From NCBI RefSeq assembly GCF_000425225.1, contig NZ_KE384333.1, positions 1 through 64,000 of the forward strand: a stretch of 64,000 nt of DNA, given 5' to 3'. Under the pieces are notes generated by a model. That model searched no databases. It was given only the letters and a program-made list of their open reading frames with translations, and was not told where the DNA came from. Position 1 is the stretch's first letter, and every line of letters begins with the position of its first letter. The stretch comes from Pontibacillus marinus BH030004 = DSM 16465. GTDB lineage: Bacteria > Bacillota > Bacilli > Bacillales > BH030062. Positions 44,042 to 52,576 of this stretch are shown here, piece after piece. The position numbers were made by a program, and so were the translations under genes.

Positions 44042-45007
44042 TTATTCATGAGATGGTGGTTCAGGAGTGGTCTCCGTTTTATAAGAGTCGATCATTTCCT
44101 TAAGATCATCCGCCTCATTACGCACTTTTAGATCCATATAAAGGATTGAATAACCGACAAAGAAAATGAGCGTTGTAATAATGGTCACCAAGTATGAAAC
44201 TAACGATGCCACAACACTACTGCCTAGTAATAGCGTCATCACCATGTTGATGATGGCACCTGTAATCGAAATAAGAATATAAAACACAACATAAACACCT
44301 AGTGTCTGCCAGAAACGACCTTTTGTTAATCGCCAGCTCTTTGCGATGCCTGGTGCTACTTTTTCATACGTGACTGCTGCAAAGAATACACTCATCTTAG
44401 TGAATAGATAAGCAAATCCTGCAAAGAGAGCTAGGATAATGATAAATATCGTTACCATTGCGCCAGCCATTGGTGCTCCTTGCATTCCACCGCCAACTAA
44501 AGTCATAACAAGCACAAATACAAGAAATGCTCCGAAAACCATTAAAACAAATAACAAGGAGCTCCCTAATAGTGGCCAGAAACGAGACATGGCTTGTTTA
44601 ATCACTTCTCCATTTGTCCAGCTTTCCTGGTTCTGAATTTTTTTCGTAGCTAGAATAATAGAAGATTGAGCAAGTATGTAAAGGACCATTGCGATAATTG
44701 GCATAATAACGGCATATGCAATAATTAATCCTAGGTTATCAATATTTGCAGGGAAGGGTGCTCCAGTGGTTCCGGGTGCCCCTGTACCTTCTGCATTCTG
44801 TAAAAAGTTTTCAAGAAATGTTCCTTCCCCTGTTTGGCGAAAGAAGCTTGTTCCACTTGCTAACATAAAAATAGATTGGATTAAGTAGAGTGGTCCAAGT
44901 AAGATAAGTACAAGTAAAAATAAAGACGAAAAGTTTTGCTTTACGATTCGAAATGAGTGATCTAAAATCTCTGAAAAGCTTTTAGGTTTCGTTTGTTTGA
45001 TCTCCAT
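44042..45007 (-). CDS. Multi-helix membrane protein, first gene of the MoxR operon
   Basis: A 321-residue protein with about six helices, beginning with the cytosolic stretch KPKSFSEILDHSFRIVKQNFSSLFLLV. The EKVAPGIAKSWRLTKGRFW motif between helices is like that of the glycerophosphodiester-phosphodiesterase membrane-domain group. A glycine/proline-rich loop (GTGAPGTTGAPFPANID) lies outside. It is the promoter-proximal gene of the operon running down to DUF58. Function unknown. Confidence 0.75.
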   Translation of the reverse strand: MEIKQTKPKSFSEILDHSFRIVKQNFSSLFLLVLILLGPLYLIQSIFMLASGTSFFRQTGEGTFLENFLQNAEGTGAPGTTGAPFPANIDNLGLIIAYAVIMPIIAMVLYILAQSSIILATKKIQNQESWTNGEVIKQAMSRFWPLLGSSLLFVLMVFGAFLVFVLVMTLVGGGMQGAPMAGAMVTIFIIILALFAGFAYLFTKMSVFFAAVTYEKVAPGIAKSWRLTKGRFWQTLGVYVVFYILISITGAIINMVMTLLLGSSVVASLVSYLVTIITTLIFFVGYSILYMDLKVRNEADDLKEMIDSYKTETTPEPPSHE

Positions 45008-45154
45008 GAGTTTCCTCCTCTAACACATACATAATGTGGAATATAGTAGTTCCCATTCTATCATGTTACTCAAAAAATTTGTCATATTGGAACATTTTTC
45101 TACAACCTTAGGGGGATCCATAAACATTTTACATGGTGATACAGGTATTTTTTT

Positions 45155-45241
45155 GTGACTTACGAACGGGTGAAGTCGGGGTGCAAGCGCTTCTCTATAA
45201 TTTGCGAGTGGCGGCATACGGGATGCGAACGCTTCACCTAC
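45155..45241. repeat. Short degenerate repeat upstream of the MoxR operon
   Basis: GGGGTGCAAGCGCTTC and GGGATGCGAACGCTTC are imperfect direct repeats (13 of 16). GGTGAAG and CTTCACC flank them in inverse orientation. It is probably a small dispersed or foldback repeat. No gene is seen in 45008-45245. Confidence 0.4.
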
Positions 45242-45243
45242 AA

Positions 45244-45269
45244 AAAAAGGAGGCGTGCAGCCCCCTTTT
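45244..45269 (-). terminator. Terminator of the fdh/fdhD transcript
   Basis: AAAGGAGGC pairs with GCCCCCTTT with one mismatch, followed by seven T on the minus strand. Confidence 0.8.
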
Positions 45270-46059
45270 ATGATTCATATATTCGATTATGGTGCGTGTA
45301 CACATTTAGTCGGTTCCCTCGAATAAAACCAACTGTCGTGATCCCAAGGTCATCTGCTAAATCCAACGCAAGTGTAGTTGGTGCGGATTTAGATAGGATA
45401 ATCCCGACGCCAATCTTTGAAACTTTTAAAAGCACTTCAGAAGAAATACGTCCTGAAAAGGCGATGACTTTATCACGTAAGGAAATTCGGTTCTTGAGGC
45501 AGTAGCCATAGATCTTATCCAGTGCGTTATGGCGTCCAATGTCTGAATAGGAAACCACGAGATCATCCGTGGTACAGAGCGCTGCATTATGCAATCCACC
45601 TGTCTTATGAAAGTTCGAGGAGGTTCCCTGCATGTTGCTCATCAAGTCCATACAAGCTTGTACCGATAACGTTGTTTCTGTCCGAATCGTCTTGGCTGTT
45701 CTCACATCATTTTGAAAATAGAACTGACGGCTTTTACCACAGCAGGAGCCAATAAACCGCTTGGAGTGTCCCTCCTGATGAAGATGCACCTTTTTGGTTA
45801 GTTCTACATAAGCAAAACCTTGGCCCTCATCCACCTGGAGAGACTTCACCTCATCTAAAAAGTGGATCAACCCCTCTGAGGCCATAAAGCCGATAACCAA
45901 TTCCTCCAAATGTTCAGGAGTGCACACCATCGTGGCAAATTCCTCACCGTTCACCATAATCGTAAGCGGGTATTCTGTGGCTACTGTATCCTCTACCTCA
46001 ACAAAAGAATCCACTTCATATTTGTGTACATTTCGTTGCTCCATTATCTCTTTTTTCAT
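45268..46059 (-). CDS. fdhD: FdhD, sulfur-transfer protein for molybdopterin oxidoreductase
   Basis: A 263-residue FdhD. It passes sulfur from a cysteine desulfurase to the molybdenum cofactor of formate dehydrogenase, which is inactive without it. The cysteine loop is FIGSCCGKSRQ; other family marks are FHKTGGLHNAAL and SDIGRHNALDKIYGYC, with VIAFSGRISSEVLLK and KSAPTTLALDLA. It follows the oxidoreductase gene by 15 bases, so enzyme and maturation factor are cotranscribed. Confidence 0.93.
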   Translation of the reverse strand: MKKEIMEQRNVHKYEVDSFVEVEDTVATEYPLTIMVNGEEFATMVCTPEHLEELVIGFMASEGLIHFLDEVKSLQVDEGQGFAYVELTKKVHLHQEGHSKRFIGSCCGKSRQFYFQNDVRTAKTIRTETTLSVQACMDLMSNMQGTSSNFHKTGGLHNAALCTTDDLVVSYSDIGRHNALDKIYGYCLKNRISLRDKVIAFSGRISSEVLLKVSKIGVGIILSKSAPTTLALDLADDLGITTVGFIRGNRLNVYTHHNRIYES

Positions 46060-46074
46060 ACCTAAACGCCTCTT

Positions 46075-48426
46075 TTATGTTGTTTCCATCTCTAATTCTT
46101 CCACGCGCTTTTCCACGTACTTCGTATCCTTCTGAGCATGGAAGGTTTCAGCTTTTTCTACAATAACCGCAGTATTGTATTCCGGAATGCCGGCATATTT
46201 TTCATATACGCCTTTTGGAATCAACACATTCCCTTCAGGCCAGTACACTAAAACATTCTCGCTTCGGGTATTTGCGAATTTCGCATAACCGTTTAACTTC
46301 CCATACTGATTATAGACCACAATGGCTTCACCTTCACGAATCTCCAATTTCTTTGCATCCTCTTCATTAATCAATACATCATAACGACTTGCATTGTTGA
46401 ACGGATCTTTCTCATCATAAATCATCGAGTTGAATTGTTTTCCACGTCTTGTTGTGACATAGAAGCGTCCTTCAGTTTTGCGGCGTTCTGGAATTTCAAT
46501 CGGAAGCAAGTTCCCTCGCCCATCTGGTGTCGGGCATTCTCCACCTTCACATAACCAAGCGCCTCCCCATTGGAATACATCACCTTGCTCTTTTAAATGT
46601 TGAATACCATCATAATTTCGATTAGCAACAGCAATCTCATCCCGTATTTGTTGAGCATTCTCATACTCGATTAAATGCTTCTCATCTGGCTTTACTCTCT
46701 TGGCAAGCTCCATATAAATCTCCCATTCGGGACGTGCTTCTTCAATGCGGGGCCCCTTAATTTCCGGAGAAAAATAAACCATACGCTCTGTTGATGTAGA
46801 TGTTCCTCCACCAGGTTGTTCATAACGGGTCATAGCTGGCAGAACGAGTACCTCTTCTCTCGCATCAACTAACGTAGAAGTATTCAAAATAATATCCTGA
46901 TGCACACGTAGCTCGACCTCTTCTAAACATTGCTTAATAAAGGTTGGGTCAGGCATCGTTTCTAAAAAGTTTCCGCCAGAAGTATAGAACATTTTCATTT
47001 TACGTTCATGATCATCTGGTAAAATTGCATGTTCAATGGACTCACCAACGATATCCCCTTGCCATTTTGGGATCTCAAATCCCCAGACGTTTTGGACACG
47101 ATCGATATTTTCTGGTGTGAAGCCTCCTCCTGGTAACACGAAAGGATCTGACCCCATTTCACCAGACCCTTGTACACCAGAGTGTCCGCGAATTGGCATT
47201 ACACCACATTTCTCTCTTCCAATGAACCCTTTTAGCATAGCAAGGTTGGCTACTTGTGAAATGTTATCTGTTCCAAAACGGTGTTGCGTTAAGCCCATCG
47301 ACCACACGAATACCCCGCTTTTTGATTTAGCTAAAAGCATCGCCAATTCTTCTATTCGTTCACGTGTTAGGCCAGAGGATTGTTCAAGATCACCCCAGTT
47401 TTGACTCTCTACATGTTCCTTTAATTCAGTAAAACCATTCGTATGTTCGTTGATAAAGTCATGGTCAATAGCAGAACCTTGCTGTACCTCTTCCATCTCA
47501 AACCAATGCTTCATGATGCCATTCATAAAGGCAATATCTCCTCCGATATTGACCTGGTACACATCATCAGCAATTTTCGTACCGAACAGAGCGCTATCTG
47601 GTATTGAAGGAATCCAATACTCGTCCATGGACGGCTCGTAATATGGATTGATCACGATGATCTTTGTACCTTTACGCTTAGCTGCATACATATATTTTGT
47701 AGAAACTGGCTGGTTGTTCGCTGCAACAGAACCCCAGAATACAAGCACATCTGAGCCAATCCAATCCTGATAATTACAGCTTGAGGCTCCAATTCCAAGT
47801 GAGCGACTCAATGCTGTTTTACTAGGCGAATGACAAATACGGGAAGCGTTATCAATATTGTTCGTACCTAAGAAACGTGCAACCTTCCCTGCAACATAAT
47901 ACGATTCATTGGTAATACCACGAGCTGTTAAGAACATGGCAAGCTGCTTAGGATCAATGTTCTTCACTTTAGCTGCCATTTTATCCAGTGCCTCATCCCA
48001 TGAGATACGTTTAAACTGGTTCTCACCAGGTTTACGTGAAAGAGGATAAGGGATTCTGCCAAGTTTTCGGAGTTCAGAGCTATCCATTTTTCTCAACTCA
48101 CCGATATCTTGATGTAATACCTCTTCCTTAATTTCTGGCATCGTGTTTAAGCGAAGTACATTCAAGCGTGTCGTACATAAATGTGGACCTTTTAATGTTT
48201 GATCTTGCAGTCCACTTACCCCTAGAGCACATCCATCACAAACGCCTTTTGTTAAAATTCTTGTAGCATATGGGAGATTATCTTTGTTTTCCCACATAAC
48301 TTTCATTGTGTCGCGGATGTGTTTTGGTTTGATCTTACCTAACCCGAACGGTACAGGACTAACCCAGTGCTTCGGATCAGGTGTTTTCTCTAACTTCATT
48401 GGACCTTCGTGTTTCGTATTCCCCAT
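46075..48426 (-). CDS. FdhF/YdeP-type molybdopterin oxidoreductase alpha subunit
   Basis: A 783-residue molybdenum enzyme of the single-subunit formate-dehydrogenase-like (YdeP/TIGR01701-like) group. Visible are VCDGCALGVSGL at the N-terminus, ASRICHSPSKTALSRSLGIGAS, DVLVFWGSVAANNQP, GVMPIRGHSGVQGSGEMG, and a C-terminal dinucleotide-binding part GRFYVTTRRGKQFNS. The full four-cysteine iron-sulfur motif of large formate dehydrogenases is not seen. GGAGGGG precedes the ATG at 48426. The FdhD partner and OFA transporter suggest formate, but YdeP proteins may have other substrates. Confidence 0.87.
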   Translation of the reverse strand: MGNTKHEGPMKLEKTPDPKHWVSPVPFGLGKIKPKHIRDTMKVMWENKDNLPYATRILTKGVCDGCALGVSGLQDQTLKGPHLCTTRLNVLRLNTMPEIKEEVLHQDIGELRKMDSSELRKLGRIPYPLSRKPGENQFKRISWDEALDKMAAKVKNIDPKQLAMFLTARGITNESYYVAGKVARFLGTNNIDNASRICHSPSKTALSRSLGIGASSCNYQDWIGSDVLVFWGSVAANNQPVSTKYMYAAKRKGTKIIVINPYYEPSMDEYWIPSIPDSALFGTKIADDVYQVNIGGDIAFMNGIMKHWFEMEEVQQGSAIDHDFINEHTNGFTELKEHVESQNWGDLEQSSGLTRERIEELAMLLAKSKSGVFVWSMGLTQHRFGTDNISQVANLAMLKGFIGREKCGVMPIRGHSGVQGSGEMGSDPFVLPGGGFTPENIDRVQNVWGFEIPKWQGDIVGESIEHAILPDDHERKMKMFYTSGGNFLETMPDPTFIKQCLEEVELRVHQDIILNTSTLVDAREEVLVLPAMTRYEQPGGGTSTSTERMVYFSPEIKGPRIEEARPEWEIYMELAKRVKPDEKHLIEYENAQQIRDEIAVANRNYDGIQHLKEQGDVFQWGGAWLCEGGECPTPDGRGNLLPIEIPERRKTEGRFYVTTRRGKQFNSMIYDEKDPFNNASRYDVLINEEDAKKLEIREGEAIVVYNQYGKLNGYAKFANTRSENVLVYWPEGNVLIPKGVYEKYAGIPEYNTAVIVEKAETFHAQKDTKYVEKRVEELEMETT

Positions 48427-48585
48427 TTGAATCCCCTCCTGTTCCTTTGTAAAAAAAGAAAGCTTCCCTCTTGGCAAGCTTTAAATAAATAAAAAACCAC
48501 CGAAACCCCGCTACACAGGTGTATAACGAGGATTACGGTGGTAGTCTTTAACAGGATCGCTGCCAAGTGCCAACACACTTCTCTA
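48427..48585 (-). promoter_or_regulatory. Terminator-containing leader of the molybdopterin oxidoreductase
   Basis: The 159-base gap after the DUF2294 gene holds, in order on the minus strand: a hairpin AAGTG/CACTT, the motif AGCGATCCTGT (48551-48561), a long terminator ACCACCG...CGGTGGT with T-run (48495-48542), and a second terminator AAAGCTT.CC/GG.AAGCTTT with seven T (48452-48483). Two terminators before the ribosome site imply control by read-through. The AGCGANCCTGT motif recurs twice in the leader of the OFA transporter. Confidence 0.6.
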
Positions 48586-48951
48586 TTATTTTTTCATTTG
48601 AATGCTTTCTGATAACTCTCGATCAAATACGAAAATCGACATCCCTAAATCTGCTTCAATATCAATATCGACAAATAGATCTAAAAATTTAGCCCCTAAC
48701 AGATCCTCCATCTCTTGTGGATAATGGTTTTTATAAATATTTTTCACCATTTCTGTTCGAGCTGCTCGTACCATTTGTTCCCCATCCTTATTAGAAGCAA
48801 TGAACTTCTCTACTGGAGACATGTTGCCTTCCATCTCACATATAGCCCAATTCTTGCAAAAGGTTGTCGTTATCTTTTGAGGACCTTTTCCCATATGCTT
48901 TTTTCGAAAGGCACGTACTAAATTACTAAATTCTGCCTCAAACTTATTCAT
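48586..48951 (-). CDS. DUF2294 family protein
   Basis: A 121-residue protein with the DUF2294 pattern: FSNLVRAFRKKHMGKGPQKITTTFCKNWAICEMEGNMSPVEKFI, then MVRAARTEMVKNIY and a C-terminal DIDIEADLGMSIFVFDREL. The domain is also described as MpsC, linked with bicarbonate/sodium systems in staphylococci. It lies between the OFA transporter and the oxidoreductase genes. The ATG at 48951 has AAGGGA nine bases before. Confidence 0.82.
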   Translation of the reverse strand: MNKFEAEFSNLVRAFRKKHMGKGPQKITTTFCKNWAICEMEGNMSPVEKFIASNKDGEQMVRAARTEMVKNIYKNHYPQEMEDLLGAKFLDLFVDIDIEADLGMSIFVFDRELSESIQMKK

Positions 48952-48999
48952 GCTCATTCTTCCCTTTTCACGCTTGGTTTCAGGCGAATATAACATAAT

Positions 49000-50271
49000 T
49001 TATTGGTTAAGTGTAGGTTGCGCATCTTGGGCCGGAGTATTATTTTTAAGTTTATTCATATCAACTCGTATTAAGAACGAGACCACAAGTGCTACGATAA
49101 ATAAGCCAGCGAAGAAGATCAGGCTGTTCGCGTAGCTCCCTGTCGTATCCTTAATCCATGCTGCAAACAGAGGACCAACTAAACCTGCTGCAGCCCATGC
49201 TGTAAGGATATAACCATGAATAGCTCCTAGCTGTTTTGTTCCAAAGATATCTCCAATAAATGCTGGTATTGAAGCAAATCCGCCTCCATAACAAGTGTAC
49301 ACAATCGCTAATAAAATTTGAAATATTATGACTGATGATACGTTAGGTAAAACAGCAAAAGCAAAAATTTGCAGTACAAAGAAAGATGTATATGTGTTTG
49401 CACGACCAATATAATCTGACAATGTTGCCCAACCTATACGCCCAAATCCATTAAATAACCCAAGTACACCTACTAGCGCAGCAGCTTCAGTAGTACTTAA
49501 CCCTACACTTTCCTCTGCCAGTGGTTTTGCAGCTGATAAGATAGCAATACCACATGTAACATTGATAAAGAGCATGAGCCACAAGTAGTAAAATCGTTTG
49601 GTTTTCACAGCTTCATTTGCAGTAAGCTGAGCTAAATCGGCTTTAACTTTCTTTTCACCCTTCTCAACCTTTTCCTGAAAACCACTTGGCATCCAACCTT
49701 CAGGTGGCTTTTCTAGATATAAAGAAGAAATAAGCATAATAACAAAATACGCAATACCTAAGATGTAGAACGTAGCAGCAATGCCTACGGATTTAATTAA
49801 AGCATCCATAATGGGACTGCTAATAGCTGCTGCAAACCCAAACCCCATAATCGCGAGCCCCGTTGCAAGCCCTCTACGGTCTGGGAACCATTTAACAAGC
49901 GTAGAAACCGGGGCAATATAACCAACACCTAGACCGATTCCACCTAGCGCTCCGTAAAATATGTACAAGAGTGGTAAGGAACCAAAATTCACAGCAAGCC
50001 CTGACCCCGCAACTCCTAAACCAAATAGTATAGCAGCTAGTAAACCAGACTTACGAGGACCATGTTTCTCTACAAAACTACCTAAAAATGCTGCAGCTAA
50101 CCCTAAAAACAAAATGGCTAGACTAAAGGTCAGTTGCACTTGACTATTACTCCATCCAAATTCATTGACTAATGGATTCGTAAAGTTACTCCAAGCATAC
50201 ACAGAGCCAATTGAGAGGTGGATCCCCACCCCCGAAAGTGCTATGAGCCAACGATTTTTTGTTTTACTCAA
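49000..50271 (-). CDS. OFA-family (oxalate:formate antiporter-like) MFS transporter
   Basis: A 423-residue, 12-helix MFS carrier of the OFA group. N-terminal RWLIALSGVGIHLSIGSVYAWSNF, GGIGLGVGYIAPVSTLVKWFPDRRGLATG and GFGRIGWATLSDYIGR are characteristic. OFA members exchange formate, oxalate or other carboxylates. The start is TTG behind AAAAAAGGAG. The gene is first in the formate-type block and has a 200-base leader with a terminator. Confidence 0.9.
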   Translation of the reverse strand: MSKTKNRWLIALSGVGIHLSIGSVYAWSNFTNPLVNEFGWSNSQVQLTFSLAILFLGLAAAFLGSFVEKHGPRKSGLLAAILFGLGVAGSGLAVNFGSLPLLYIFYGALGGIGLGVGYIAPVSTLVKWFPDRRGLATGLAIMGFGFAAAISSPIMDALIKSVGIAATFYILGIAYFVIMLISSLYLEKPPEGWMPSGFQEKVEKGEKKVKADLAQLTANEAVKTKRFYYLWLMLFINVTCGIAILSAAKPLAEESVGLSTTEAAALVGVLGLFNGFGRIGWATLSDYIGRANTYTSFFVLQIFAFAVLPNVSSVIIFQILLAIVYTCYGGGFASIPAFIGDIFGTKQLGAIHGYILTAWAAAGLVGPLFAAWIKDTTGSYANSLIFFAGLFIVALVVSFLIRVDMNKLKNNTPAQDAQPTLNQ

Positions 50272-50474
50272 TGTTCTTCACTCCTTTTTTAAAATATAAA
50301 ACCGCCATTTTCCCATAGGAATGCCAATGAGAAAATGACGGTAATTTCACACAGGGTCGCTAAGCTAAACCACGTTTTCATTTTGTAACGCTTTCATTTC
50401 ACTGAAAATAATAGGTAACAGGTTCGCTGTTCCTTGTCATATTCAGCATGAAATTTAAATTTTTTGAATTTTCT
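50272..50474 (-). promoter_or_regulatory. Terminator-containing leader of the OFA transporter
   Basis: From the predicted start near 50474, the untranslated leader carries hairpin GGAACAG-CGAAC-CTGTTACC (50414-50433), a second AGCGACCCTGT motif (50351-50361), then a terminator ACCGTCATTTTC ... GAAAATGGCGGT with T-rich tail (50301-50342) just before the ribosome site. This is the layout of a riboswitch or antiterminator-protein target. I do not recognise the class. Confidence 0.6.
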
Positions 50475-50480
50475 TATTTT

Positions 50481-50510
50481 ATAATAGATGAATGAGTCCT
50501 TTGAAGTCAA
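50481..50510 (-). promoter_or_regulatory. Sigma-A promoter of the OFA gene
   Basis: On the minus strand TTGACT (50505-50510), 18 bases, TATTAT (50481-50486). Confidence 0.6.
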
Positions 50511-50565
50511 GACTTTTATCCAATTAATAACATCAAAGGCGATAGATAGAAAAAATACACAAAAA

Positions 50566-50596
50566 TACATAGACACCTATCCTTCATCACATACTA
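50566..50596 (+). promoter_or_regulatory. Sigma-G-like promoter of the second sspH
   Basis: ACATA (50567-50571), 18 bases, CATACTA (50590-50596); same arrangement as upstream of the first sspH. Confidence 0.65.
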
Positions 50597-50624
50597 CATC
50601 TAAACGATAAAGGAGGTATGCATA

Positions 50625-50804
50625 ATGGATAAACAACGTGCTAAAGAAATACGTGAATCCGAAAATCTAATAAATGTCACCTATAACGGCGATCCAATCT
50701 ATATCCAAAATGTAAATGAAAATAATGAAACAGCTAGTGTGTATGAGCTTGAAAATCCTCAAAAACAGCACCAAGTTTCATTAGATGAGCTAACTGAAAG
50801 ATAA
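50625..50804 (+). CDS. sspH: H-type small acid-soluble spore protein, second copy
   Basis: A 59-residue SASP-H: MDKQRAKEIRESENLINVTY, then PIYIQNVNENNETASVYEL and the ending QVSLDELTER. AAAGGAGG precedes the ATG, and a sigma-G-like promoter is present. It differs at many positions from the first copy, so it is an old paralogue. It packs in the forespore core. Confidence 0.9.
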   Translation: MDKQRAKEIRESENLINVTYNGDPIYIQNVNENNETASVYELENPQKQHQVSLDELTER

Positions 50805-50822
50805 AAAACCTTAAGTTGAAGC

Positions 50823-50870
50823 AAAAAGCCTGTCTCATCGTTTCCTTGTTACGAAGAGACAGGCTTTTTC
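50823..50870. terminator. Terminator between sspH and the acyltransferase
   Basis: AAAAGCCTGTCTC pairs with GAGACAGGCTTTT; T-rich on both strands. Confidence 0.9.
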
Positions 50871-50872
50871 TT

Positions 50873-51988
50873 TTACATCGTTGCTTTTTGTTCAGAGTGC
50901 TTTGGTACCACAAAAGATGCTTTTTGGGGGAGCTTACCAAATATGGCGCTAGCTCCTGGAACAAATTTATGAACAGTCCAAATGATTAAATAGCAAAGGA
51001 TTACAGTGCTTATATAACGTAATCCCATTTGGATGTGGAACATATAGTTTGGATCTGCAGGAATGAATTTCGCCACCTCTCTTAACACAACAGGGTGAAG
51101 CAGATAAAAACCAAATGAATAAACGGCGACATTTTTTACGGCCCCAAATAAACGCTTTGGCATCTTATCACTCGCCAGCTCTGCAAGGCGGAAGATCATA
51201 TAACTCCCTGCGACCATATAAATCAGATTCACAAACTTGTACGTAATACCTGGTAGCGTTGATTCATTTAACATATACATATCGTAATGCAGGTACACCG
51301 TTGTTATACCAGCGACTGCTGATGCTATGAAAAGAAGAACGCTTGAGTAGCTGCGAATCTTTTGACGCATTTCATTGTAGTACGTCCCAATCCACGCCCC
51401 TAGCAAGAACGTCCCAATACTATTTAAAAATACGTGGAACGTTGTTATTTCATAGGTTGTATTGAGATAAAAGTATAATAGCTCAAGCCCAAATCCAAAT
51501 GCCCACATATACTTTCTGAAAAAGGTGAGCTTTTGCGCCATATATACGAAGAGGGGTAGTACTAAATAAAATTGTACAATTAGAAAAATAAAGTGCAATT
51601 GATAATAGGATTCTCCGTGTAAAATACGATCAACCGATTCCATGATATTAACTTCACGAAATCCGATTTGATACATATACACCTCATAAAAAACGGCCCA
51701 AATTAAATAGGGAACAAGAATGAATGTTACGCGCTTTTTATAGTAATCTTTTAAAACATCCCAGGTTAAGTTCTTCTTCATATAGTTAAAAAAGAACACC
51801 ATGCCTGTAATCATAATAAAGATCCCTGCTTCGATTCGCACGATACGGTTGATAAAGTGGTATTTTTGGAAAGCTCCACTATCAAATGGAAGTGTTGATT
51901 GGAATTGTCCTGTCACATGTACCAACACAACCATTAACATCGCAAATAGCCGAAGCAGAAAGATCGAATCAATTCTGCTTTTAGTCAT
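50873..51988 (-). CDS. Acyltransferase-3 family membrane protein
   Basis: A 371-residue protein with ten or so helices, of the OafA/acyltransferase-3 group that moves acetyl or acyl groups to surface sugars or polymers. The catalytic region is FLLRLFAMLMVVLVHVTGQF with His24-like histidine; further marks are FIMITGMVFFFNYMKK, HFIFLIVQFYLVLPLF and YSFGFYLLHPVVL. No carbohydrate cluster is nearby to show the acceptor. It stands alone. Confidence 0.87.
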   Translation of the reverse strand: MTKSRIDSIFLLRLFAMLMVVLVHVTGQFQSTLPFDSGAFQKYHFINRIVRIEAGIFIMITGMVFFFNYMKKNLTWDVLKDYYKKRVTFILVPYLIWAVFYEVYMYQIGFREVNIMESVDRILHGESYYQLHFIFLIVQFYLVLPLFVYMAQKLTFFRKYMWAFGFGLELLYFYLNTTYEITTFHVFLNSIGTFLLGAWIGTYYNEMRQKIRSYSSVLLFIASAVAGITTVYLHYDMYMLNESTLPGITYKFVNLIYMVAGSYMIFRLAELASDKMPKRLFGAVKNVAVYSFGFYLLHPVVLREVAKFIPADPNYMFHIQMGLRYISTVILCYLIIWTVHKFVPGASAIFGKLPQKASFVVPKHSEQKATM

Positions 51989-52189
51989 TTTGCATTCCTC
52001 ATTTATTTCATAAGTTAACCTTGGTAACTATACCATGGTTTTCCTTCATTCTGTTCGGAAAAGTTTCATGCCTCATACATAATAAATCTTTCGAACTAGT
52101 ATAACGTTTTTTGTCCTATTTTGGGGTGGTATCTACTGGAAATGAATTTACAAATTAAATTTGTTATGTACCTATGTTGAATTAAGTTC
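51989..52189. other. Intergenic region upstream of the acyltransferase
   Basis: AT-rich; no coding sequence, hairpin or clear promoter box was found. Confidence 0.5.
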
Positions 52190-52512
52190 TTCTATTAAAG
52201 CCACCGTTTGTGGAAGACTTGCTTTCTAGATAAAGTGCGAGGAGGTAGTGCAGGGCCGAGGGAATTCGGCGTCTAGCCGAGGGATTCCATCGCCTACCCA
52301 AGGGATTCCATCACCTACCCAAGGGATTCCATCACCTACCCGAGGGATTCCGTCACCTACCCGAGCGAATCCATCGCTTACCCGAGCGAATCCATCGCTT
52401 ACCCAAGGGAATACTGTTCCTTCCCACGAGAACATAGCCCCCAGCACTGCATAAAAGCAACGGACTCCTCTCAGTTTCAAGTCTTCAACAATCCTGCCAT
52501 ATAACTGAACAA
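52190..52512 (-). repeat. Intergenic element with seven 21-bp units (copy 2)
   Basis: This is the same element as at 24.7-25.3 kb in the opposite orientation. Seven 21-bp units occupy 52260-52406 (GGGATTCCATCACCTACCC type and GCGAATCCATCGCTTACCC type). The 100-base right end, from GGAACAGTATTCCC to TTGTTCAGT read on the minus strand, is almost identical to copy 1, including GTTTCAAGTCTTCAACA (52474-52490). The left end (AAGTCTTCC inverse near 52211) is more diverged. It has ten fewer units than copy 1. Confidence 0.85.
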
Positions 52513-52576
52513 GCATTATTTAATAGTTCATTTATTTGTTCCCTATGACCAACAACTACTAACATAGCCCACAAAC

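Noticed and set aside
48427-48585. Molybdenum-cofactor riboswitch
   Set aside because: The conserved Moco-motif blocks were not found; only hairpins, terminators and the AGCGANCCTGT motif are seen.
50384-50398. Catabolite-repression (cre) site in the OFA leader
   Set aside because: TGTAACGCTTTCA is one base short of the 14-base cre palindrome.
50272-50474. ANTAR-protein target
   Set aside because: ANTAR targets have two hairpins with six-base loops; the loops here are five bases and the spacing between hairpins is too long.
52226-52516. 96- and 68-codon frames in the second repeat element
   Set aside because: Same cause as the copy at 24.7 kb.
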